A stretch of DNA of 64,000 bases. It comes from Prevotella sp. UBA2850. Its GTDB lineage: Bacteria; Bacteroidota; Bacteroidia; Bacteroidales; Bacteroidaceae. Where the stretch lies: contig DEFO01000004.1 of assembly GCA_002350805.1 (NCBI GenBank), forward strand, positions 1 through 64,000, in the 5' to 3' direction. Below are positions 25,251 to 33,932 of the stretch, piece after piece. The position numbers and the translations under genes are program-made. The notes beneath the pieces are model-generated. The model was not told the DNA's origin. It was given only the letters and a program-made list of their open reading frames with translations, and made no database searches. How positions within the stretch are numbered: position 1 is the first letter of the stretch; every line of letters starts with the position of its first letter.

Positions 25251-25316
25251 CACTGCAGTGAGAGACTCCTATCACTGGAGTGAGAGGATCCTTTCACTGC
25301 AGTGATAGGCTTCTAT
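25251..25316. repeat. Three 22-bp tandem units with palindromic CACTGCAGTG core
   Basis: The core CACTGCAGTG (one copy reads CACTGGAGTG) starts at 25251, 25273 and 25295, exactly 22 bp apart. Flanking bases extend the palindrome to TATCACTGCAGTGATA. The units are contiguous without spacers. Confidence 0.85.
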
Positions 25317-25329
25317 TTTGTGCCTGATT

Positions 25330-25417
25330 GTACCCTGAATGACGGCAGAAAGTACCGTAAAAAATAACCGAATGTACCATAAAACATGGGTGATGGTACC
25401 TGAAGTAACAACTCCCA
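25330..25417. repeat. Four 22-bp-spaced GTACC units
   Basis: GTACC begins at 25330, 25352, 25374 and 25396, an exact 22-bp period. Only GTACC and a few following A/T positions are conserved; the rest of each unit differs. It sits 13 bp after the CACTGCAGTG array. Confidence 0.7.
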
Positions 25418-25483
25418 TTATACTCTCCCCCTCCCCTGCCCTTCGGGCTTCTCTTATGACCATCTAGGAAAGGGTATCGTGGG

Positions 25484-25556
25484 CACAAAAAGAGGCAGCC
25501 GCCACCAACTGCAGATCCTTCGGGCGAAGGGGTTCCGCATGGTTGGTGGCGGCTGT
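25484..25556 (-). terminator. Terminator of the TldD/PmbA-like gene
   Basis: GCAGCCGCCACCAAC (25495-25509) pairs with GTTGGTGGCGGCTG (25542-25555), with a small inner TCCTTCGGGCGAAGG hairpin in the loop. On the minus strand the stem is followed by CTCTTTTTGTG. It lies 32 nt after the stop codon. Confidence 0.85.
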
Positions 25557-25587
25557 CTGCCGGATGGTCCCCCAGGGGGACGCGGGG

Positions 25588-26565
25588 TTACTGCCGCAAG
25601 GCGGGGTTGACAACGGGCAGCTGACTCTCTGCCTTGGGTTTCTTGAAGGCGTACTCCATGTCGTCGACGATGATGGCACGGGGCGTGACAAAGCTGCAGC
25701 CGACATTGTTGAACAGCGTGTTGAGCTCGTTCTGCTCCTTCGAGCTGGTGAGCACATGCAGGAGCTGGGTCTTGTCGGGCATGGGCATCTCGCTGACCCG
25801 CACGAGGGTCTCCTCACCGGTGCGCACATTGACTCGGTAGAGGCAGGGCGTGAAGCCGGAGGGCTGACGGACGACGTAGGTCCACTGGAGTCCGGCACTG
25901 GCTGACTGACGGCAGAGGACGGACATGAGCTTGCCGAGGGGCTTGGCACCGTCGATGGTGACCTGCAGGACGCCGGGGGCGCAGCTGGAGGTGACAGCTT
26001 TCTCGGGGTTGTCGACGAAACGGTCGTTGCCGGTGCTCTCAAGACTGTTGAGGGCGGGATAGCGGCCGCAGAGAAGACGGGTCATGAAACCGTTGCGGAC
26101 GAGCGTCAGGTCGGCGGCAGGGGCGACACCGTTGGCATCGGCAGTGACACTGCCGAGGAGGGGAACGCCCTGGGCGCCGTTGAGCGACGCGAGCTGGCGG
26201 ATGCTGATCTTACGGTCGAGCATGCGCTTGCCGACGAGCAGACTGCCTACTCCGCTGTTGTCCTGCAGACTGCGGCGGGCAAGGAGCAGCGGCGAGACGA
26301 CCTGGTCGGAGAAGCTGTAGGCGACGATGTCGCCCTCGAACATCATAGGACCGATATAATAGTCGGTGAGCGCCTCGGCACGGCTGATGGCCATGAGACG
26401 GTCGGCAAACTGACGGACGGTCTGACGCAGGGCGTCGGCGTCCCAGCGGGTGTTGCGCTGGCAGGTGGTGACATACTTCGCGTCGAGGTCCAGCTGTGCG
26501 GGCTGTGCCTTTGCCATGGCTGCCATCATGAGCAGCACTGCGGCCAGAAACATTCTTGCTTTCAT
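25588..26565 (-). CDS. Secreted protein resembling the C-terminal domain of TldD/PmbA
   Basis: A 325-residue protein with a signal peptide (MKARMFLAAVLLMMAAMAKA). From residue about 60 it carries features of the TldD/PmbA C-terminal half: IGPMMFEGDIVAYSF, LVRNGFMTRLLCGR, a TGNDRF stretch and a PGVLQVTIDG region. TldD/PmbA are heterodimeric metallopeptidases that need an N-terminal domain with an HExxxH zinc motif; that domain and motif are absent, so independent peptidase activity is unlikely. The ATG at 26565 is chosen because it begins the signal peptide; the open frame extends upstream into dinB on the other strand. It is divergent from dinB and has its own terminator. Confidence 0.5.
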   Translation of the reverse strand: MKARMFLAAVLLMMAAMAKAQPAQLDLDAKYVTTCQRNTRWDADALRQTVRQFADRLMAISRAEALTDYYIGPMMFEGDIVAYSFSDQVVSPLLLARRSLQDNSGVGSLLVGKRMLDRKISIRQLASLNGAQGVPLLGSVTADANGVAPAADLTLVRNGFMTRLLCGRYPALNSLESTGNDRFVDNPEKAVTSSCAPGVLQVTIDGAKPLGKLMSVLCRQSASAGLQWTYVVRQPSGFTPCLYRVNVRTGEETLVRVSEMPMPDKTQLLHVLTSSKEQNELNTLFNNVGCSFVTPRAIIVDDMEYAFKKPKAESQLPVVNPALRQ

Positions 26566-26608
26566 CTTTTTTATGGTATAAAGTTTTTGCAAAGATAATA
26601 TTTTTTTG

Positions 26609-26617
26609 TACTTTCGC
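26609..26617 (+). promoter_or_regulatory. -7 box immediately before dinB
   Basis: TACTTTCGC differs from TAnnTTTG at one position and ends 3 nt before the dinB ATG, so the transcript would start at or next to the start codon. Confidence 0.5.
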
Positions 26618-26620
26618 AAA

Positions 26621-27709
26621 ATGGAACAGCGGAAAATCATACATATCGACATGGATGCCTTCTTTGCCAGCGTCGAGCAGCGCGACCACCCCGAGCTGCG
26701 CGGGCAGGCCATCGCCGTGGGCTACGACGGTCCGCGAGGCGTGGTGTCGACGGCCAGCTACGAGGCTCGTAAGTATGGTGTCCACTCGGCCATGCCCATC
26801 GTCACGGCCAAGCGCAAATGTCCGCACCTGATTGTGGTGCCGGGCCACTATCATGTCTACAAAGAGGTGTCGGCCCAGATACATGAGATTTTCCATGATT
26901 ACACCGACATCATTGAGCCGCTGTCGCTCGACGAGGCTTTTCTCGACGTGACCCACAACAAGAAAGACATCCCCTTGGCGGTCGACATCGCCAAAGAGGT
27001 GAAGCAGCGCATCCGCGAACAGCTCCACCTGACGGCGTCCGCCGGCATCTCTTACAACAAATTCCTGGCAAAGATAGCCTCCGACTACCGTAAGCCCGAC
27101 GGCATCTGCACCATCCATCCAGACGTGGCCCTCAGCTTTATCGACAAACTGAAGATTGAGAATTTCTGGGGCGTAGGCCCGAAGACGGCACAGCAGATGC
27201 ACTACATGGGTATTTTCACCGGGGCCGACCTGCGGCAGGTGTCGCTCAAGCACCTGCAGGAGGTGTTCGGCAAGATGGGACCTGTGCTCTACAACTTTGC
27301 CCGCGGCATCGACCACCGGCCCGTAGAGACTTATCACGAGCGGAAATCGGTGGGATGCGAACAGACATTCCTCAAAGACATCCACGAGCCCGCCGCCGTT
27401 ACCATTGAACTCTATCATGCCGTGCTCGAACTGGTGAGAAGGCTTGAGAAAGACGGATTCGAGGGAAAGACCCTCACCCTGAAAATCAAGTTTGCCGATT
27501 TTCAGCAAGTCACGCGCAGTCTTACCCACGACAAGGCACTCCTTTCGAAAGACGACATACTGCCGCTGGCCAAGCTGCTGCTCAAGGAAGTGGAGATCAA
27601 CGCGTCGCACCCCATCCGCCTGCTGGGTCTGTCGGTATCCAATCCTGCCAGTGCCCGTCAGCAACAGCCATTGTGGCGGCAGCTGGAGATAGAGTTCAAG
27701 CCATGGTAA
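26621..27709 (+). CDS. dinB: DNA polymerase IV (Y-family translesion polymerase)
   Basis: A 362-residue protein starting MEQRKIIHIDMDAFFASVEQ. Catalytic acidic residues are Asp10 with the adjacent Asp12, and the pair in SLDEAF (about residues 105-110). Also present are YEARKYGVHSAM (fingers), the helix-hairpin-helix WGVGPKTAQQMHYMGI, and a little-finger domain ending LLGLSVSN. Pol IV copies damaged DNA without proofreading. The C-terminus ends soon after the little finger and no obvious clamp-binding peptide stands out beyond QQPLWRQLEIEF. The ATG at 26621 is used; an upstream TTG would fall before the promoter box. Confidence 0.94.
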   Translation: MEQRKIIHIDMDAFFASVEQRDHPELRGQAIAVGYDGPRGVVSTASYEARKYGVHSAMPIVTAKRKCPHLIVVPGHYHVYKEVSAQIHEIFHDYTDIIEPLSLDEAFLDVTHNKKDIPLAVDIAKEVKQRIREQLHLTASAGISYNKFLAKIASDYRKPDGICTIHPDVALSFIDKLKIENFWGVGPKTAQQMHYMGIFTGADLRQVSLKHLQEVFGKMGPVLYNFARGIDHRPVETYHERKSVGCEQTFLKDIHEPAAVTIELYHAVLELVRRLEKDGFEGKTLTLKIKFADFQQVTRSLTHDKALLSKDDILPLAKLLLKEVEINASHPIRLLGLSVSNPASARQQQPLWRQLEIEFKPW

Positions 27710-27809
27710 GACTACCGGCAGGTCAGAAAGCTAGTCGCGCAAACCTTGCCTGCAGGAAACAGAAGACGAGTGGCTGCGCTCCTTTTATTTTTAGGCGACT
27801 CTTTTAAGG

Positions 27810-28133
27810 TCATTCGGGCACATAGATAATCTCGCCGTTCTCCAACTCATAGGCAATGCCCACCTTACGGCCGCGTTTGCCCGTGGCGTTCTGCTCGTCG
27901 CTGGCTTTGTAGCGTTTGATTTCCTTTCCCTGGCGAGTGATAATCTCCATGTTATCCTTGCCCGGATTCTTGATCATTGTGAAGTCTTCCTTGCCAAAGA
28001 TTTCCTGCATGTTGAACCGGGCGACAAGGGCCACCATCAATGCCACGGCAAACACCATGGCCACATCGAACAGATTGGCGACGGTCTGCATCGGGTCATC
28101 GTCGCCATGATGAAGCAGTCTATTCCTTTTCAT
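27810..28133 (-). CDS. hmuV: HmuV-like DUF2149 membrane protein
   Basis: A 107-residue protein with one N-terminal transmembrane helix (about 20-42, LFDVAMVFAVALMVALVARF) and a small soluble tail ending ELENGEIIYVPE, as in the DUF2149 family. In Bacteroidota such a protein follows an ExbB-like partner in hmu haem-uptake operons, where it probably replaces ExbD. Its start overlaps the end of hmuU by 14 nt, showing tight co-translation. Last gene of the operon. Confidence 0.8.
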   Translation of the reverse strand: MKRNRLLHHGDDDPMQTVANLFDVAMVFAVALMVALVARFNMQEIFGKEDFTMIKNPGKDNMEIITRQGKEIKRYKASDEQNATGKRGRKVGIAYELENGEIIYVPE

Positions 28134-28713
28134 GGCAGAGCATGGTTTTCACATATTCCAGATTGTTCAGTTCACGGGCGTACCAGCGCTGGCGCACTTG
28201 CAGCGTAGCCACTCCAACGGCTGCGATGAGCATGCCTACCACGGTCGTGGCAAAAGCCACCTGCATGTTGTAGGCCATCGACGAGATGTCACCAGCAGCC
28301 AGTCCTACCAGGGCCGGGCCCATGGGGATGAGTGTTCCCATCAGTCCAAGCATAGGGCCTAACTTCATCAGGATGCGCGAGCCGGAGAGCTCTTTGGCCG
28401 CATCCACCTCATAGTTGCTGACCAGCCGCTCACAGTAGGCTGCATTGTCGTGATGGGCCAGCATGTCTTTCAGCCGGTCCACATAAATACTGCCGGGCAT
28501 GTCGGCCAGCGAGCCAATGCCACTGACTATCTCATCGCGGCTGGATGAGTCGATGAAATGGGTTTGCTGCAGAATGGTCTTGCGACGGTAGTACTCGCCG
28601 AAGAAGCCTGCTGCCAGCAGGAGAGCCCGCACAAAGAACAGCAAGAGCAGAATGACTATGGGCACCAACAACCCGTTGGAAATCCAGAATAAGATGTTCG
28701 AGATGGTTTGCAT
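28120..28713 (-). CDS. hmuU: HmuU-like MotA/TolQ/ExbB proton-channel family protein
   Basis: A 197-residue inner-membrane protein with three helices (about 10-35, 110-135, 145-170). It has the MotA/TolQ/ExbB signature around GPMLGLMGTLIPMGPALVGLAAGD and MAYNMQVAFATTVVGMLIAAVG. Such proteins form ion channels that power outer-membrane or periplasmic work. Together with the DUF2149 protein it likely energises haem handling by HmuS. It starts 60 nt after hmuT. Confidence 0.87.
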   Translation of the reverse strand: MQTISNILFWISNGLLVPIVILLLLFFVRALLLAAGFFGEYYRRKTILQQTHFIDSSSRDEIVSGIGSLADMPGSIYVDRLKDMLAHHDNAAYCERLVSNYEVDAAKELSGSRILMKLGPMLGLMGTLIPMGPALVGLAAGDISSMAYNMQVAFATTVVGMLIAAVGVATLQVRQRWYARELNNLEYVKTMLCHEKE

Positions 28714-28773
28714 GATGAATGAAATAGAGTTGGATAATAATGAATGCGAATAATGGTGGATAAGTGATAGCGG

Positions 28774-29295
28774 CTAGATGGGCACTCCGGTAATGACGAT
28801 GCACAAGAGTAAGACCATCAGACTGACGATGAACAGCATTTCCTTGCGGAGTGGAGGCTCGGGCATCAGCCAGCACAACAGCCGGTTGCCCAGAAGAGTG
28901 AGGAGAAACACTCCGACTGCCGACAACCACGCCATCAGCGTAAAACTGCTTCCCGGCAACAACCAGAGCAACTGGGCCTGCACATAGCAAACGGCAGCGG
29001 CAACGAGCAGGCCAGGGTAATAAGTCAGGGGGGACGGACGTGAGGTAAAGCACCATGCCATCATGACGATGGCTTCGATGGTGAGGCATACTCCCAGGTT
29101 GAGCAGCGATGGCCGACCGGCCAGTGCCTGCGTGAACACATCGTGCGAGATATGGGTCATCCATCCCATTGAGAGCCATGCGAAAACGCCATAAACCAGG
29201 GCAACCACTAGTTGCATGCGCCGGCTCATGAAGCTCACTTTCAGTAGGAAACTGATGGTGACGACTATGGCTAATATCATCTCTATGCTCTTCAT
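28774..29295 (-). CDS. hmuT: HmuT-like integral membrane protein
   Basis: A 173-residue protein with about five transmembrane helices (roughly 5-22, 28-48, 62-82, 88-135, 150-170). No enzymatic motif was recognised. The call is by position: it sits between a CobN/HmuS-type chelatase and an ExbB-like gene, as hmuT does in the hmuYRSTUV operons of Bacteroidales. It overlaps the hmuS stop by 4 nt. Confidence 0.65.
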   Translation of the reverse strand: MKSIEMILAIVVTISFLLKVSFMSRRMQLVVALVYGVFAWLSMGWMTHISHDVFTQALAGRPSLLNLGVCLTIEAIVMMAWCFTSRPSPLTYYPGLLVAAAVCYVQAQLLWLLPGSSFTLMAWLSAVGVFLLTLLGNRLLCWLMPEPPLRKEMLFIVSLMVLLLCIVITGVPI

Positions 29296-32200
29296 TCTCG
29301 TTGGGAGGATTGTTTTCTTCTTATCCAGACAATGACCAGCAGCAACACGACAATAGCCGAGAGGGCTATCAGGAGGTTGTTTCTCAGTGCCTGTGCCTTG
29401 CTCTCTGCCACTTGCTGAGCAGTATCTTTGAGGACCATGTCTTTTTGGCCCGACGCCACCTCTTTCACACGGGCCATGTCGCGCTCATAGTCGGTCTTGG
29501 CCTTGCCCGACAGCTGGGCTGTCACATAGTCTTGCAACTTCGGGTTATTGCACACAAAGTCGGTGCAGGCAGCCCCGCTCTCGCGAGTGATGTCGGCATG
29601 CAGTTGGGCGGTGGTCTTCAGTTGCTCGCTGTTGGGTTTCCAGTATCCCTTGCGCGCACTCTCCATCATCACGGCCGTCATGGCTTGCAGGGCGGCAGGG
29701 TTCACCCGCTGGAAATACTGTCGGATGCCCAGTTGCTGCTCGTCGGCCACATAGAGTCGGTAGAGGTCGTTATAGAGTTCTTTGTCGACGGCCGACGGGC
29801 GTGTGGCATTCCATCCGAAGATGTTGCGGAACATCTCGCCAAACTGTTGTGCGGTGCCCTCGTCGCCCTTCATGTGCTCCTTGATATAGGTGGGGTTGAG
29901 CAGGGTTGTCCTTGCCTCTACGGCCACGGCCTCGCGCGTGTCCTGCATCCGGCGGTTGCTGCGGTTGCGGTAGTCGGCCATATAAGCCTCGGGCTCTTTG
30001 CCGGTGAGCGTCTTCACCGTCAGCGACAGGCCGCCCGTGAACTCATACACATGGTCGAGCGACAGCGGTCCCCACGTGTTGCTCTGCCTTGGCTGTATCA
30101 CCACGTCGGTCTGGTTGAGTGCCGCGGCAAAGAGGTCTTTCTCAAAACCGCCCCAGTTCTCGTCGTCGCCATAAATGGCGCCCATATTGTTCAGGTAGCC
30201 CTCGGCCAGTTCCGAGGCTTTGTCCCATGTGCCGCTTCGTTCAATATAGTTCATCATGCCCGTGCTGTAGCCATTGTTCACTGGTCCGAACACACGCATG
30301 GTGGCCAGCTCGCGGGCCCGTTTGGGTGTCATGCCCTTGCCCACGAGTTGCTTCTCCTGGTCGAGTGTTCCCTCGTGCACGTAGTTGTCGTTCTCGTCGT
30401 CGGCGGCAGAGGCCAGCTTCACTGCGTCGGTAATCAGGCGCAGGCGCGATCCGACAATGTCGCGCAGCTGTCCGCTCACTTGCACCAGTACGTTCACACG
30501 CGGACGGCCCAGCTGCTCGCGCGGCACCAGCCGCAAGTCGCTGATGCGTCCCTCGGCGTCGCGCGTGGGCTCTACGCCCAGCATCCACAGGGCCTGGGCG
30601 ATGGTGGCTCCTTGTGTGTTGATAAACTCGCCGGCCCAGAACGTATAGCTCACCTTGCGCGGCCATTGTCCGTGCTGTGCTTTATAGCGCTGCAGCGTGT
30701 TCTCGGCCAGCCGTTTGCCGTCTTCCCATGCCTGTGGGTCGGGAGTGTTCTCGGGGTTGATGCTGTACATGTTGCGTCCCGTGGGCAGCACGTTCGGATT
30801 CAGTACGGGGTCGCCGCCAGGTGCCGGCTCTACGGTTCCGCCGTTCAGCGCACGCACCATATTGTCTATCTCGGCATGCGTAGAGGCGATGAGCAGCTGA
30901 TATACCTCGCGTGGCGAATGTGCGCGGTCTGCCGTCGCGGCTTTCCCCTTTCCGTCGGCTTGCTTTGCCGTGGGCCTCGCCGCTCCGGCTATCTCGGCCA
31001 GAATCTGCTGGCGTGCCCTGGGCAGGTAGTGATGGGCCACGTAGGCATAGTTCTGCAACTGCTGGGTGGTGATGCGTCCTTGGTCGCGGTCGCGCCGTGC
31101 CAACTCGTAGGCTGTCGGATCAGCACACACGGCCATCACCGTGTTGCGCAGGTCTTGCTCGCTGTAGGGTTGTCCCATGGTGTAGTAGGCTCCCTGCATC
31201 TTCTCGTTCGAGAGCTCTTCCAAGTGGGCATCCAGGCGTTCCAGCTCGCTCTCTGTATAGGGCGTATTGAGATTGCCGTCGAGGTTCAGTTCCCGGTGGA
31301 GTCCTTCCTGTGTGACGCGCCGTTTGATGCTCATCACCAACGACCGGTTGCTGCAGCCACCCTCCACGGCGCGATGGATGTCGGCCAGCAGGGCGGCATA
31401 TTTCTGGCGCAGTCCGCTCTCGGCGTAAGGAGCAGTGAGATAGGTCAGCAACGTGGCATGGCTGCGGCGCTTGGCAATGATGCTCTCGCCCACATTGCCC
31501 GTGGTGTAGAAGTAGAAGTGCGGCAGGTTGCCCACCAGCATGGCACTCCAGTCGTCGCGTCTCATGCCGGCGTCGCGTCCGGGCAGATACTCCATGTTGC
31601 CGTGTGTGCCGAAGTGGATGAGCGCGTCGGCCTTGAACCCTCTCAGCATATATAAATAAGGTGCCAGATAGCTGTGGGGCGGCGGTACGTCCACCCCGTG
31701 CACCAGCTTGAAGTCGTCGTCGCCCAGGGCGGGACGCGGCTGTGGGAACAGCAGCACATTGCCATAGCGTATGCAGGCCACGGCCATGCTGTCGCCCCGC
31801 GTCAGCAGACTGCCTGGTGCCTCGCCGTAGTGGCGCTTCACCTCCTCGTATTTCTTCTTCGGCACCACCTCGGTGGCCCATGTCTCATATTGTTTCTTGG
31901 TGAGCCACAGCGGATGGCCCTTGCGCATGTACGCCTCTTGTGCCCCCCGTGCATACGATCCGAGCACGATGCCTTCGGTCTTCACCTCGCGGGCAAAAGC
32001 CTCGAGCGTCGCCGGCAGCCCGCTGACATTGTAGCCTTCGGCACGCAGTCGTTTCAGAAAGTGATACAAGGATGGTATCACCTCCATGCCGCTGGCCAGC
32101 AGGGCATCCTTTCCCGGGCGCTTGAAGTAGCCGATGGCGATGCGTTTCTCCTGGTTCCGCTTGGTGCGAAGCGCCATGTACCGCTTCACGTGGTCCACCA

Positions 32201-33230
32201 GTGCCCGGCAGCGTTCCACCTCGGCAGTACGGCGGTAATATCCTTTGGCGTCTTTGTTCTGTGTGCCGATGCAGTAGGGCGACATGCCGCCGTCAATCTC
32301 GGGAATCACGATGCGCGCGTTCTTCGATCCCGAGGGCATGGCCTTGTGCTCGTCCATCCACTCGTCATGCGACATCGACAGGGGGAATGGCGCAAACAGC
32401 GGAATGTTGTGCTGGTAGAGCCAGTTCACCAGCGTGTCGTTGCCCAGCCGTCCCATGGCCATATAGACCACGGCGTCGGGTTTCAGTTCCATCATCATGT
32501 GCTCGCGCCTTTTGCCGATGGCAGTCAGCGGATACACATTAAAGCCCTCTTGCGTGAACAGCGAGATGAGCGTGTCCACATGCTCGCGGTTGCCCTCCAT
32601 GGGGAAGGTCACGCCCGAGATGAGCGCCAGCCGCGGAGCCCCCTCGTTGTAGAGGTGGTGGGTGCGCAGATAGTTTGTCAGTTCGTCGGCATGCTCGAAG
32701 TAATGGCCGTAGGCCCGGTGATAGAACATGTTTTTCATCAGGTCCATCGGCTCGCCGTATTCCTGGTCGCCCCAGCGTAGGGGGGTGGCTATGTGTCGCA
32801 GGAATCGCAGTCCGTTGCGGAAGTTCTGGCGGTTCTCATTGTCGAAGTAAGCCTGTAGCTTTGCCACCTGCTCTTTGGAGAGGTTCTCGTCGATGGTGAA
32901 GCTGCTGCTCTTCAGTGTTTTTGTGAAGATGAGGACTCCTTTCTTCGCCACCCGTCTCAGTTCCCCCATCTGCTCCTCACTGAGAAAGAGCCTCCTGCCA
33001 TATAAGACCACGGCATCGTAGCCGTCCAGACTCTCCATCTGTTCGGTGTCAATACAGTCCACGCGGATGTGGCGGCTGTCGTTGTTCAAGACGAAGTCGG
33101 CCTGTTGTGCCTTTAGCGCATTCACCACCAATATGTTTGTGGGCCTGACGAACCATCGCCAGACGGCAACCGCCAGCACCAAGAGCAACAAGGCTGCCAA
33201 CAAACTGATCAGAGTTTTCTTGTGTGTCAT
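29292..33230 (-). CDS. hmuS: HmuS, CobN-like membrane-anchored haem chelatase/dechelatase
   Basis: About 1312 residues, homologous to the large subunit CobN of cobaltochelatase. Unlike CobN it has transmembrane anchors at both ends: about 9-28 (LISLLAALLLLVLAVAVWRW) and about 1285-1303 (LLIALSAIVVLLLVIVW). The CobN-type core shows HFGTHGNMEYLPGRDAG, GRNMYSINPENTPDP and VSYTFWAGEF. HmuS proteins are reported to take iron out of haem under anaerobic conditions, working in the envelope. The ATG at 33230 is chosen over a TTG eight codons upstream. It follows rsmD by 27 nt. The usual hmuY and hmuR genes upstream are missing. Confidence 0.85.
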   Translation of the reverse strand: MTHKKTLISLLAALLLLVLAVAVWRWFVRPTNILVVNALKAQQADFVLNNDSRHIRVDCIDTEQMESLDGYDAVVLYGRRLFLSEEQMGELRRVAKKGVLIFTKTLKSSSFTIDENLSKEQVAKLQAYFDNENRQNFRNGLRFLRHIATPLRWGDQEYGEPMDLMKNMFYHRAYGHYFEHADELTNYLRTHHLYNEGAPRLALISGVTFPMEGNREHVDTLISLFTQEGFNVYPLTAIGKRREHMMMELKPDAVVYMAMGRLGNDTLVNWLYQHNIPLFAPFPLSMSHDEWMDEHKAMPSGSKNARIVIPEIDGGMSPYCIGTQNKDAKGYYRRTAEVERCRALVDHVKRYMALRTKRNQEKRIAIGYFKRPGKDALLASGMEVIPSLYHFLKRLRAEGYNVSGLPATLEAFAREVKTEGIVLGSYARGAQEAYMRKGHPLWLTKKQYETWATEVVPKKKYEEVKRHYGEAPGSLLTRGDSMAVACIRYGNVLLFPQPRPALGDDDFKLVHGVDVPPPHSYLAPYLYMLRGFKADALIHFGTHGNMEYLPGRDAGMRRDDWSAMLVGNLPHFYFYTTGNVGESIIAKRRSHATLLTYLTAPYAESGLRQKYAALLADIHRAVEGGCSNRSLVMSIKRRVTQEGLHRELNLDGNLNTPYTESELERLDAHLEELSNEKMQGAYYTMGQPYSEQDLRNTVMAVCADPTAYELARRDRDQGRITTQQLQNYAYVAHHYLPRARQQILAEIAGAARPTAKQADGKGKAATADRAHSPREVYQLLIASTHAEIDNMVRALNGGTVEPAPGGDPVLNPNVLPTGRNMYSINPENTPDPQAWEDGKRLAENTLQRYKAQHGQWPRKVSYTFWAGEFINTQGATIAQALWMLGVEPTRDAEGRISDLRLVPREQLGRPRVNVLVQVSGQLRDIVGSRLRLITDAVKLASAADDENDNYVHEGTLDQEKQLVGKGMTPKRARELATMRVFGPVNNGYSTGMMNYIERSGTWDKASELAEGYLNNMGAIYGDDENWGGFEKDLFAAALNQTDVVIQPRQSNTWGPLSLDHVYEFTGGLSLTVKTLTGKEPEAYMADYRNRSNRRMQDTREAVAVEARTTLLNPTYIKEHMKGDEGTAQQFGEMFRNIFGWNATRPSAVDKELYNDLYRLYVADEQQLGIRQYFQRVNPAALQAMTAVMMESARKGYWKPNSEQLKTTAQLHADITRESGAACTDFVCNNPKLQDYVTAQLSGKAKTDYERDMARVKEVASGQKDMVLKDTAQQVAESKAQALRNNLLIALSAIVVLLLVIVWIRRKQSSQRE

Positions 33231-33257
33231 ACCTTCAAAGATGTCCCTTTTCAATCA

Positions 33258-33893
33258 TCACACCCTGAAAAGAGAAAAATTGACACTGCCGTAGGTGCGG
33301 TGCTCCACGAAATGAGGGTGGTGCGAGAAATCGTTGTTCTTGCCATGCTCGAAGACGAAGATGCCATCGGGCTTGAGCAGGTTGTTGGCAAAAACAAGAT
33401 CGGGAATCGACGACAATTTGTCTAAGGCATAGGGCGGGTCGGCAAAAATGAAATCGAACTGCTGATGACTGCCCTTGATGAAACGGAACACATCGCCTCG
33501 CAAAGGAATGACATCGGGGAAGGAAGGCACTGTAGACTCCGTTGCTTGTTCCGCAGTCGCTGACTGGACGGTTTGTCCTGCCACGGAGGTGTTTCTGCCC
33601 GTCCTTCCACCTTCAGCTTTCCAACCCAACTTCGCCAGACAGTCGCAGATGAAGCGGTGATGGTCGCGGTCGGCCTCGACGCACACCACCCTGCTACATC
33701 CTCGCGAGATCAACTCGAGGGTGATGCTGCCCGTACCCGCAAAGAGGTCGAGTGCGGTAGTCCCTTCCAAATCCATGTAGCCGTTCAGCACATTAAAAAT
33801 ATTCTCTTTGGCAAAATCGGTGGTCGGCCGCGCCTTGAAAGAACGCGGAATGTCGAAATGACGACCCTTATATTTTCCTGTAATAATACGCAT
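33258..33893 (-). CDS. rsmD: 16S rRNA (guanine966-N2)-methyltransferase
   Basis: A 211-residue SAM-dependent methyltransferase with the RsmD start MRIITGKYKGR, RPTTDFAKENIFN, the SAM-binding LDLFAGTGSITLELISRG and the catalytic DPPY motif (near residue 155). It methylates G966 of 16S rRNA. A Thr/Ser/Gln/Ala-rich insertion of about 35 residues (near 93-127, GGRTGRNTSVAGQTVQSATA onward) precedes the DPPY strand and is not part of the core fold. It lies 39 nt after the DUF3822 gene, a linkage seen in other Bacteroidota. Confidence 0.93.
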   Translation of the reverse strand: MRIITGKYKGRHFDIPRSFKARPTTDFAKENIFNVLNGYMDLEGTTALDLFAGTGSITLELISRGCSRVVCVEADRDHHRFICDCLAKLGWKAEGGRTGRNTSVAGQTVQSATAEQATESTVPSFPDVIPLRGDVFRFIKGSHQQFDFIFADPPYALDKLSSIPDLVFANNLLKPDGIFVFEHGKNNDFSHHPHFVEHRTYGSVNFSLFRV

Positions 33894-33932
33894 CGTGTTG
33901 TTTTTCTCTGATTACCTACGTTCCATCACCCA

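Noticed and set aside
25251..25417. Possible CRISPR array
   Set aside because: Units are contiguous at 22 bp with no unique spacers of 25-40 nt, the second array has only a five-base core, and no cas genes are present.
26566..26712. Upstream extension of the TldD/PmbA-like protein by 49 codons
   Set aside because: It would cover the dinB start and promoter, and the signal peptide begins at the internal ATG (26565).
27710..27809. Terminator between the convergent dinB and hmuV genes
   Set aside because: Only a loose AGTCGC/GCGACT pairing over about 90 nt was found, without a compact hairpin.
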